Shown here: positions 1 through 4,804 of the stretch, piece after piece
Numbering within the stretch: the stretch's first letter is position 1
Layout: every line of letters starts with the position of its first letter
Assembly (NCBI GenBank): GCA_964621265.1
Contig: CAZULQ010000058.1
Span: 1-8,500 of the forward strand
Direction of reading: 5' to 3'
DNA length: 8,500 nucleotides
From: Porcipelethomonas sp964621265
Lineage (GTDB): Bacteria > Bacillota > Clostridia > Oscillospirales > Ruminococcaceae
Notes under the pieces: generated by a model
What the model saw: only the letters and a program-made list of their open reading frames with translations
What the model was told of the DNA's origin: nothing
Database searches by the model: none
Made by a program: the position numbers and the translations under genes

Positions 1-28
1 GAAATTCTCGGATAAGAAAGGATAACAC

Positions 29-610
29 ATGAAAACAGGAACTGTTGAAAGAAAAACCCGTGAAACGGATATTAAAATAAGCGTTGTCCTTGATGGAAAG
101 GGAAATTCTGAAATTGATACGGGCATAGGCTTTTTTGACCACATGCTGACTGCACTTTCAAAGCACAGCGGTATCAGCATGGATATAAAGGTTAAGGGTG
201 ACCTTGAGGTTGACGGTCATCACACAGTTGAGGATACAGGAATTGTGCTCGGTCAGGCAATGGCACAGGCGCTCGGCGACAAGTCGGGTATTGCACGCTA
301 TGGCAGTGCATATATCCCGATGGACGAGGCACTCAGCTTCTGTTCGCTCGATATCAGCAACAGACCGTTTTTAGTATTTAAGGGCGAATTTACAAATCAG
401 ATGATTGGCGGCTATGACGCTTGTCTGACAGAGGAATTTTTCAGGGCGTTTGCTTTTAATGCGGGGATTACTCTTCACCTTGATATGGTCTACGGCTCAA
501 ATGACCACCACAAATGTGAGGCTCTTTTCAAGGCGTGTGCGCATGCTCTGAAAATGGCTGTGAAGCCGACTGACAACGGTGAAACTCTCTCCACAAAGGG
601 AACACTCTGA
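29..610 (+). CDS. hisB: Imidazoleglycerol-phosphate dehydratase (HisB, monofunctional)
   Basis: HisB dehydrates imidazole glycerol phosphate to imidazole acetol phosphate, the sixth step of histidine synthesis, in the cytoplasm. The 193-residue protein has the family's usual length and no fused phosphatase domain, so it is the monofunctional type found in Gram-positive bacteria. The metal-binding histidine motifs are all visible: GFFDHML (residues 34-40), DGHHTVED (62-69) and NDHHKCEALFKA (158-169). The C-terminal STKGTL is also typical. The ATG follows an AAAGGAT ribosome site at a normal distance. The 28 bases before it carry stops in the forward frames and probably include the end of an upstream his gene, which is too short to identify. 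hisH follows after 18 bases, consistent with one operon. Confidence 0.97.
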   Translation: MKTGTVERKTRETDIKISVVLDGKGNSEIDTGIGFFDHMLTALSKHSGISMDIKVKGDLEVDGHHTVEDTGIVLGQAMAQALGDKSGIARYGSAYIPMDEALSFCSLDISNRPFLVFKGEFTNQMIGGYDACLTEEFFRAFAFNAGITLHLDMVYGSNDHHKCEALFKACAHALKMAVKPTDNGETLSTKGTL

Positions 611-628
611 GCGAAAGGAATTTAAAAC

Positions 629-1066
629 ATGATTGCTGTTATAGATTACGGCGCTGGGAACATTTTCAGCGTTAAAAATGCTCTTGACTATCTTGGGCTT
701 GAGAGCGTACTCACAAGCGACAAGGCGGTTATCGAGGCGGCTGACGCCATAATACTTCCGGGAGTTGGGGCGTTTCCTGCCGCTATGAAAAAGCTTGGAG
801 AAACAGGGCTTATTGAGACAATAAAATCAGAGGCAGGCAAAAAGCCGTTTCTTGGAATCTGTCTTGGAATGCAGATGCTTTTTGAAAAGGGATATGAGTT
901 TGAGGAGTGCGACGGGCTGGGACTTATTCCCGGCAGCGTAAAATATATGGACGAGCCTGAGCTTATCATTCCGCACATGGGCTGGAACAAGCTTGAAAAG
1001 CTTAACTACTGTCCGCTTATGGACTCACAAGCGACAAGGCGGTTATCGAGGCGGCTGACGCCATAA
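629..1066 (+). CDS. hisH: HisH N-terminal fragment (glutamine amidotransferase subunit, frameshifted by tandem duplication)
   Basis: Intact HisH is the glutaminase that supplies ammonia to HisF in imidazole glycerol phosphate synthase. This reading frame starts at a normal site (AAAGGAA, then ATG at 629) and encodes genuine HisH residues 1-132: the MIAVIDYGAGN start, the oxyanion-strand PGVG (44-47), and the nucleophile elbow GICLGMQ with Cys78. At 1024 it runs into a second copy of hisH sequence in the wrong frame, adds 13 unrelated residues (SQATRRLSRRLTP) and stops at 1064-1066. The catalytic His and Glu of the amidotransferase triad are therefore missing, and this 145-residue product should not be an active glutaminase alone. 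Family HisH is about 200 residues. The identity is certain; whether the break exists in the cell is not. Confidence 0.85.
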   Translation: MIAVIDYGAGNIFSVKNALDYLGLESVLTSDKAVIEAADAIILPGVGAFPAAMKKLGETGLIETIKSEAGKKPFLGICLGMQMLFEKGYEFEECDGLGLIPGSVKYMDEPELIIPHMGWNKLEKLNYCPLMDSQATRRLSRRLTP

Positions 1067-1336
1067 TACTTCCGGGAGTTGGGGCGTTTCCTGCCGCTAT
1101 GAAAAAGCTTGGAGAAACAGGGCTTATTGAGACAATAAAATCAGAGGCAGGCAAAAAGCCGTTTCTTGGAATCTGTCTTGGAATGCAGATGCTTTTTGAA
1201 AAGGGATATGAGTTTGAGGAGTGCGACGGGCTGGGACTTATTCCCGGCAGCGTAAAATATATGGACGAGCCTGAGCTTATCATTCCGCACATGGGCTGGA
1301 ACAAGCTTGAAAAGCTTAACTACTGTCCGCTTATGG
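709..1336 (+). repeat. Exact 314-bp tandem duplication inside hisH
   Basis: Positions 709-1022 are repeated without any difference that I can find at 1023-1336, directly head to tail. The first two bases of the unit, AC, also follow the second copy (1337-1338), so the junction carries a 2-bp microhomology. The unit is not a multiple of three (314 = 3 x 104 + 2), so it shifts the hisH frame. Taking out one unit leaves a 606-bp gene of 201 codons plus stop, which is the normal HisH length. Perfect identity means the event is very recent, is maintained by recombination, or is an assembly artefact. Confidence 0.95.
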
Positions 1337-1548
1337 ACGGTCTTTCGGAGGACAGCTACGTTTATTTTGTACACTCCTACAAGGCTGAGTGCGACGACAA
1401 GAACATTGCCGCATATTCAAACTACGGCGGCAGAGTACCTGCACTTGTGACCGACGGCAAAACTGTTTTCGGCGCACAGTTCCACCCTGAAAAAAGCGGT
1501 GAAACAGGTCTTGCAATCCTTAAAAATTTCGGAGGGCTTATTAAATGA
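1099..1548 (+). CDS. hisH: HisH C-terminal fragment (residues 53-201 of HisH)
   Basis: This frame resumes HisH after the duplication. It encodes residues 53-201 of a normal 201-residue HisH. It repeats residues 53-132, already present in the upstream fragment, including the nucleophile motif GICLGMQ. It then continues into the end of the protein with the triad motif FGAQFHPEKSG (His181 and Glu183 in full-length numbering). It lacks the first strand and the PGVG oxyanion segment if translation begins at the first ATG, 1099. No good ribosome site precedes that ATG, and the frame is open back only to 1006, so efficient translation is doubtful. The end overlaps hisA by ATGA, and the GGAGGG that serves hisA lies inside this fragment. 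It is best read as the 3' half of a disrupted hisH. Confidence 0.8.
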   Translation: MKKLGETGLIETIKSEAGKKPFLGICLGMQMLFEKGYEFEECDGLGLIPGSVKYMDEPELIIPHMGWNKLEKLNYCPLMDGLSEDSYVYFVHSYKAECDDKNIAAYSNYGGRVPALVTDGKTVFGAQFHPEKSGETGLAILKNFGGLIK

Positions 1549-2273
1549 TAATTTTACCTGCAATTGATATAAAGGACGGAAACTGCGTAAGACTTTTCAA
1601 GGGCGATTTTGCAACAGTTGAAAAGGTTGCGGCTGACTATCTCGAAACTGCAAAGGGTTTTGAGGCGGCAGGGGCTTCATGGATTCACATGGTTGACCTC
1701 GACGGTGCAAAAGAAGGCAGACCTGTCAATACGAAAATTTACAAGGACGTTGCGGAAAAGACTTCACTTAAGGTTGAAGTCGGCGGCGGTATCAGAAACA
1801 TCGAGACAATTGAGGAGTACCTCAATATGGGTATTTCAAGAGTTATCATCGGTTCTGCGGCGCTTAAGAATCCACAGCTTGTAAAGGACGCTGTTGAAAA
1901 ATTCGGAAGCGAGAAAATCGCAGTCGGTATCGACTCAAAGGATGGAATGGTTGCAACTGAGGGCTGGCTTGAGGCGTCTGACGTTCACTACATCGACCTT
2001 GCAAAAGAAATGATTAAGATTGGTGTTAAGTACTTCATCGTAACCGATATTTCAAAGGACGGCACACTCTCGGGCGTCAACACAGACCAGCTGGCTGAGC
2101 TTGCAAAGGCAACAGACGGTGAGTGCTGTATCATCGCAAGCGGCGGCGTACACACAATCGAGGACATTAAGGCGTGCAAGGCGCTTGGACTTTACGGCAC
2201 AATCTGCGGCAAGTCGATTTACAAGGGTACGCTTGACCTTGCTGAGGCTGTTAAAATCGGGGAAGGAGAGTAA
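1545..2273 (+). CDS. hisA: ProFAR isomerase (HisA)
   Basis: HisA is 1-(5-phosphoribosyl)-5-[(5-phosphoribosylamino)methylideneamino]imidazole-4-carboxamide isomerase. It catalyses the Amadori rearrangement of ProFAR to PRFAR, the substrate of HisF-HisH. The 242-residue protein is a full-length (beta-alpha)8 barrel. It has LPAIDI at the N-terminus with catalytic Asp8, the phosphate-binding VGGGI (79-83), VGID with the second catalytic Asp130, VTDISKDGTLSG (167-177), and the C-terminal phosphate loop ASGGV (198-202). The ATG overlaps the hisH stop (ATGA), preceded by GGAGGG within hisH, so translation is probably coupled to the hisH 3' portion. hisF starts 3 bases after the stop. Nothing is damaged here. 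Confidence 0.98.
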   Translation: MIILPAIDIKDGNCVRLFKGDFATVEKVAADYLETAKGFEAAGASWIHMVDLDGAKEGRPVNTKIYKDVAEKTSLKVEVGGGIRNIETIEEYLNMGISRVIIGSAALKNPQLVKDAVEKFGSEKIAVGIDSKDGMVATEGWLEASDVHYIDLAKEMIKIGVKYFIVTDISKDGTLSGVNTDQLAELAKATDGECCIIASGGVHTIEDIKACKALGLYGTICGKSIYKGTLDLAEAVKIGEGE

Positions 2274-2276
2274 TTC

Positions 2277-3032
2277 ATGCTTGCTAAAAGAATTATTCCT
2301 TGCCTTGATGTAAGAAACGGCAAGGTTGTAAAGGGTGTTAATTTTGAGGGGATAAAGGACGTCGGTGACCCTGTTGAATGTGCGGCGGAGTATAACCTCC
2401 AGGGTGCGGACGAGCTTGTCTTTTACGATATCACAGCGTCATTTGAAGGCAGAGGCGTGTTCCTCGACGTTGTAAGAGAGACCGCTAAAAAGGTGTTTGT
2501 ACCGCTTACAGTAGGCGGCGGTATCAAAACGGTTGACGATATAAGAGACGCACTCAGAGCGGGTGCTGACAAGGTTTCTGTAAACTCACAGGCAGTACAG
2601 AACCCACAGCTTATAAAGGACGGTGCTGACGTTTTCGGAAGCCAGTGTATCTGCGTTGGCGTTGACGCCAAGAAGATTGCCGACAACAAGTGGACGGTTT
2701 TCATAAACGGCGGCAGAGTTGACATGAAGCTTGATTTAATCGAGTGGGTGAAAAAGGTTGAGGAGCTTGGCGCAGGTGAAATCTGCCTTAACTCAATCGA
2801 CGCAGACGGTACTAAGGCAGGCTTTGATATTGATATGCTGAAGGCTGTGTGCGACGCTGTAAAAATCCCTGTAATCGCAAGCGGCGGTGCGGGTAAAATT
2901 GACGATTTCTCAGAAGTATTTGAGAAAACGGGCGCAACTGCTGCCCTGGCGGCATCGCTCTTTCACTTCAAGGAGCTGACTGTCGGAGAGGTTAAGAATC
3001 ACTGTAAGTCGAAAGGAATTATTGTAAGATGA
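2277..3032 (+). CDS. hisF: Imidazole glycerol phosphate synthase cyclase subunit (HisF)
   Basis: HisF condenses PRFAR with ammonia to give imidazole glycerol phosphate and AICAR. HisH normally provides the ammonia through a channel in the barrel. The 251-residue protein has family length and the paired catalytic aspartates seen in HisF: Asp11 in IIPCLDVRNGKVVKG, and Asp130 in CVGVDAKK. The phosphate-binding LTVGGGIKTVDDI and IASGGAG motifs are also present. A GGAGAG ribosome site precedes the ATG. Since HisF enzymes can use free ammonia in vitro, this intact subunit might support slow histidine synthesis even if hisH is truly broken; that is inference. The stop overlaps the next gene by ATGA. 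Confidence 0.98.
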   Translation: MLAKRIIPCLDVRNGKVVKGVNFEGIKDVGDPVECAAEYNLQGADELVFYDITASFEGRGVFLDVVRETAKKVFVPLTVGGGIKTVDDIRDALRAGADKVSVNSQAVQNPQLIKDGADVFGSQCICVGVDAKKIADNKWTVFINGGRVDMKLDLIEWVKKVEELGAGEICLNSIDADGTKAGFDIDMLKAVCDAVKIPVIASGGAGKIDDFSEVFEKTGATAALAASLFHFKELTVGEVKNHCKSKGIIVR

Positions 3033-3433
3033 ATATAATTTATAATGATGTGCACGACTTTAACCGTGAGGAGCTGCAGGAGCTTTTTCTCTCGGTAAAC
3101 TGGTCGTCGGGACATTATCCAGACAAGCTTGTTAAGGCAATGCAGAACTATTCGACAGTTTACTCGGCGTGGGACGATGAAAAGCTTGTCGGAATGGTGT
3201 GCGCCATGGACGACGGCGTTATGACGGCTTATGTTCACTATCTGCTTGTAAATCCGAAGTATCACAAGAACAAAATCGGCAGAACGCTTGTGAATATGAT
3301 TAAGGAGAAGTACAAGGATTACCTTAGAATTGTGGTTGTCGGCTATAACAAGGAGCTTGAGTTTTATGAAAACTGCGGCTTTGAAAGGGCAAAGGACTCA
3401 ACACCGCTGTTTATAACATCGCTGTGGACGTGA
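3029..3433 (+). CDS. GNAT-family N-acetyltransferase
   Basis: This is a 134-residue GNAT-fold protein, the usual length for a single-domain acetyltransferase. The acetyl-CoA pyrophosphate loop is seen at about residues 73-90 (LVNPKYHKNKIGRTLV), matching the Q/R-x-x-G-x-G/A pattern loosely as N-K-I-G-R-T. It is followed by a strand (RIVVVGYN) and the typical closing motif FYENCGF (112-118). The substrate cannot be read from the sequence. The start overlaps the hisF stop (ATGA) with AAAGGAA upstream, so it is co-translated with the his genes. It is not a known histidine enzyme and is best seen as an accessory gene embedded in the operon. Confidence 0.88.
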   Translation: MNIIYNDVHDFNREELQELFLSVNWSSGHYPDKLVKAMQNYSTVYSAWDDEKLVGMVCAMDDGVMTAYVHYLLVNPKYHKNKIGRTLVNMIKEKYKDYLRIVVVGYNKELEFYENCGFERAKDSTPLFITSLWT

Positions 3434-3438
3434 TTAAT

Positions 3439-3690
3439 ATGGATTATAAAAAGAAATGCTATGCATGTGCCGCAATTCAGGGTGGGTTATTCGGTGTGAG
3501 AGGATTATTGCATGAATTAGCAGGCATAAATGCACTTGTAATAGCAGTTCTGACAATGATTTTATTAATAATAAATATAAAACTTTTAAAAGGCAAGTCA
3601 AAAATAATTTCGATAATTATAAAAGAAGTAATTATTATTTATTTGGCAGTGATTGCAACGGTTGCTATTGGTGCAGTCATATTTCATTAA
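3439..3690 (+). CDS. Small two-helix membrane protein, function unknown
   Basis: I do not recognise this gene. The ATG at 3439 gives 83 residues. A GTG at 3424, overlapping the GNAT gene, would add five. I prefer the ATG because it lies 5 bases after the upstream stop, although neither start has a strong ribosome site. The product has a basic, Cys-containing N-terminus (MDYKKKCYAC), a hydrophobic helix at about 30-49, a short basic loop (KLLKGKSK) and a second helix at about 56-82 ending in IFH. It is predicted to be an integral membrane protein. Its base composition is strikingly AT-rich, with runs of ATA, ATT and TTA codons that its neighbours avoid, suggesting a different origin. It sits between the GNAT gene and hisI in the same direction. 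Confidence 0.7.
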   Translation: MDYKKKCYACAAIQGGLFGVRGLLHELAGINALVIAVLTMILLIINIKLLKGKSKIISIIIKEVIIIYLAVIATVAIGAVIFH

Positions 3691-3702
3691 CAGGAGAAAA
3701 CT

Positions 3703-4050
3703 ATGATAAAAATTGATTTGAATGACCTGGACAAATTCTTTGAAAAGGGTGAGCTGATACCTGCAATCTGCTATGAGGTTGACACAAAAACAGTGCTCAT
3801 GCTCGCTTACATGAACAAGGAAAGTCTTAAGAAAACGCTCGAAACAGGCTATACATGGTTCTGGAGCCGTTCAAGACAGGAATACTGGAACAAGGGCGCA
3901 ACATCGGGGCATCTGCAGAAGGTTGTCAGCATTTATGGTGACTGTGACAATGATACTCTGCTTGTGAACGTGAAGCAGACGGGTGTTGCATGCCATACAG
4001 GTGAATACAGCTGTTTCTTTAATGAAATGTACAATGAGGAGGAAAACTGA
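3703..4050 (+). CDS. hisI: Phosphoribosyl-AMP cyclohydrolase (HisI)
   Basis: HisI opens the adenine ring of phosphoribosyl-AMP, the third step of histidine synthesis. The 115-residue protein is the stand-alone form, with hisE as a separate gene directly downstream. Family signatures are complete: WNKGATSGHLQ (62-72), the Mg-binding DCDND (80-84), and the zinc-binding cysteines Cys81, Cys97 and Cys104 (the last two in CHTGEYSC). The ATG is preceded by CAGGAGA at a good distance, 12 bases after the membrane-protein stop. The return to a his gene here shows that the two preceding genes interrupt the biosynthetic set. Confidence 0.97.
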   Translation: MIKIDLNDLDKFFEKGELIPAICYEVDTKTVLMLAYMNKESLKKTLETGYTWFWSRSRQEYWNKGATSGHLQKVVSIYGDCDNDTLLVNVKQTGVACHTGEYSCFFNEMYNEEEN

Positions 4051-4051
4051 A

Positions 4052-4390
4052 ATGACAGTTTATGAAGAAATTTTTGAAGTTATAAAGCAGAGAAAGGCAG
4101 ACTATGAAAACGGTACTGCACAGGAAAATTCCTATACATGCTACCTTTTTGACAAGGGTGTTGACAAAATCTGCAAGAAGATTGGCGAGGAAGCAACTGA
4201 GACAGTAATTGCCGCTAAAAACGGCGATAATGATGAACTGAAAAACGAAATCAACGACCTGCTTTACCACGTTATGGTGCTCTGTGCAAATCAGGGTCTT
4301 GATTGGGCTGATATTGAAAAGGTGCTTGACGAGAGAAACGAAAAAATCGGTAATCTCAAGAAGTTCCACCAGGTTGACAAGAATACATGA
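4052..4390 (+). CDS. hisE: Phosphoribosyl-ATP pyrophosphatase (HisE)
   Basis: HisE removes pyrophosphate from phosphoribosyl-ATP, the second histidine step, producing the substrate of HisI. The chosen ATG at 4052 gives 112 residues and follows a very strong AGGAGG site, one base after the hisI stop. The frame is open upstream to 3983, but those residues overlap hisI and have no ribosome site. The all-alpha MazG-like signature is clear: a charged N-terminal helix, KKIGEEATETVIAAKN (42-57) and NEINDLLYHVMVL (65-77), whose acidic residues bind Mg. It is the last gene of the operon, followed by a terminator hairpin. Confidence 0.96.
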   Translation: MTVYEEIFEVIKQRKADYENGTAQENSYTCYLFDKGVDKICKKIGEEATETVIAAKNGDNDELKNEINDLLYHVMVLCANQGLDWADIEKVLDERNEKIGNLKKFHQVDKNT

Positions 4391-4405
4391 CAAGCGTGCC
4401 GCTTG
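4391..4405 (+). other. Short perfect hairpin just after hisE
   Basis: CAAGCG and CGCTTG pair perfectly around a TGC loop, beginning right after the hisE stop codon. No T-run follows, so it is not a terminator alone. It could stabilise the 3' end of the his transcript. Confidence 0.4.
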
Positions 4406-4466
4406 ACCGCATTTCGTTATATAGATAAGAAAAACGGTTGCTTTTCGGCTCGACCATATAACACAA

Positions 4467-4493
4467 AAAAGGAGACCAATTTGGTCTCCTTTT
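4467..4493 (+). terminator. Intrinsic terminator of the his operon
   Basis: AAAAGGAGACC (4467-4477) and GGTCTCCTTTT (4483-4493) are perfect complements around a five-base AATTT loop. The 3' arm ends in TTTT, and the A-run on the left makes it potentially bidirectional. It lies 77 bases after the hisE stop and upstream of the small-RNA promoter, separating the two transcripts. Confidence 0.85.
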
Positions 4494-4505
4494 AGATTTC
4501 TATTA

Positions 4506-4534
4506 TTGACAATTTTTGTGCTACGATATATAAT
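4506..4534 (+). promoter_or_regulatory. Perfect sigma-A/sigma-70 promoter for small RNA 1
   Basis: TTGACA (4506-4511) and TATAAT (4529-4534) are separated by exactly 17 bases, the full consensus promoter. The start point should fall at about 4541-4544. No protein gene follows on this strand before an intrinsic terminator ending at 4621, so the promoter appears dedicated to a short RNA. Confidence 0.85.
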
Positions 4535-4540
4535 ATCAAT

Positions 4541-4621
4541 TAAGGGCATACCTTAAACGGTAGGCGAGTGCGTGACCGCACAGGACAAATCGTTCTTCAC
4601 TTTGTGAGGTGCGATTTTTTT
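4541..4621 (+). ncRNA. Candidate small RNA 1 (about 80 nt), unknown family
   Basis: Consensus promoter and strong terminator bracket about 80 bases with no ATG and no ribosome site, so a non-coding RNA is the simplest reading. Near the 5' end is TTAAGG-GCATA-CCTTAA, a perfect six-base stem (4540-4556). It is followed by a second stem, GTGCG/CGCAC with a TGAC loop (4568-4581), and then the terminator hairpin. The segment GGGCATACC (4544-4552), then ACGGT a few bases later, recurs in the opposed small RNA 2, which suggests a family. An alternative fold pairs ACC with GGT inside this core. It cannot be a leader or riboswitch for a gene on this strand, since none follows. I do not recognise it as a known Rfam class. 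The start point is estimated from the promoter. Confidence 0.72.
4587..4621 (+). terminator. Intrinsic terminator of small RNA 1
   Basis: The arms 4587-4600 (starting AAATCG) and 4604-4617 (ending CGATTT) form a stem of about 14 pairs with one T-T mismatch, two G-T wobbles and a TTT loop. A run of seven T begins in the last arm and continues to 4621. This is a strong rho-independent terminator. Confidence 0.85.
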
Positions 4622-4635
4622 GTCTCGACCATTTA

Positions 4636-4665
4636 TTTTGTAGGGGACGGCGCCCTCGACGTCCC
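4636..4665 (+). repeat. TTTGTAGGGG hairpin repeat, copy 1
   Basis: After TTTGTAG (4637-4643), the arm GGGACGGCG (4644-4652) pairs with CGACGTCCC (4657-4665) around a CCCT loop: nine positions with one mismatch. The same layout occurs at 8144-8171 with a different stem sequence: conserved TTTGTAGGGG, a 9-position stem and a four-base loop starting CCC. That is what a dispersed, structure-conserved repeat looks like. It lies exactly between the two opposing terminators. Confidence 0.75.
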
Positions 4666-4670
4666 AGAGT

Positions 4671-4715
4671 AAAAAAGAAATAAACCGCCCAGTCTCCCAA
4701 ACTTAGCGGTTTATT
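4671..4715 (-). terminator. Terminator of small RNA 2 and of the radical SAM operon
   Basis: AATAAACCGC and GCGGTTTATT (plus-strand 4679-4688 and 4706-4715) form a perfect ten-pair stem around a 17-base loop. On the minus strand it is followed by TCTTTTTT, marking termination in that direction. It is the only clear terminator downstream of the minus-strand operon that ends at 4805. An alternative six-pair hairpin (plus-strand 4709-4714 with 4718-4723) would compete with it. Confidence 0.82.
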
Positions 4716-4763
4716 CTATAAACTAATTCGTGAGGGAGCGACCGTCTATCGGTATGCCCCTTT
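4671..4763 (-). ncRNA. Candidate small RNA 2 (about 90 nt), related to small RNA 1
   Basis: On the minus strand a perfect promoter (TTGACA, 17 bases, TATAAT) is followed by about 90 bases without ATG that end in a terminator hairpin and T-rich tail. The 5' part reads AAGGGGCATACC, then ACGGT six to seven bases later, matching small RNA 1 in both sequence and distance from the promoter. A local fold pairs AGGGGC with GCTCCCT (one bulged T) around an inner ACC/GGT stem. The CUCCC stretch could also pair with a ribosome-site GGGAG, or with GGGAG inside this RNA's own terminator loop. It starts just past the radical SAM gene, on the same strand, so read-through would also include it. No gene follows on this strand. 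Family unknown to me; ends are estimated. Confidence 0.72.
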
Positions 4764-4769
4764 TTATAT

Positions 4770-4798
4770 ATTATACAACATAAGAAGTGATATGTCAA
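4770..4798 (-). promoter_or_regulatory. Perfect sigma-A/sigma-70 promoter for small RNA 2
   Basis: On the minus strand TTGACA (4798-4793) and TATAAT (4775-4770) are separated by exactly 17 bases. The -35 box starts 6 bases after the radical SAM stop codon. Start point expected near 4763-4760. This is the second full-consensus promoter within 300 bases, each placed the same distance (9 bases) before a GGGCATACC-type core. Confidence 0.85.
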
Positions 4799-4804
4799 GA
4801 ACAA

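Noticed and set aside
688..1304. Two nearly identical minus-strand open frames inside hisH
   Set aside because: They are the antisense shadow of the duplicated hisH segment, identical only because the DNA is duplicated.
3983..4051. Upstream extension of HisE
   Set aside because: It overlaps the hisI coding end in another frame and has no ribosome site; AGGAGG directly precedes ATG 4052.
4019..4549. Long minus-strand open frame opposite hisE and the intergenic region
   Set aside because: It is antisense to hisE and crosses the his terminator and the small RNA 1 promoter; no family resemblance and no ribosome site.
4541..4621. Riboswitch or attenuator reading for small RNA 1
   Set aside because: No gene follows on the plus strand beyond the terminator; downstream genes are all on the minus strand. 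The motifs of riboswitch classes I know (c-di-GMP, guanidine, ZTP, fluoride) are not present.
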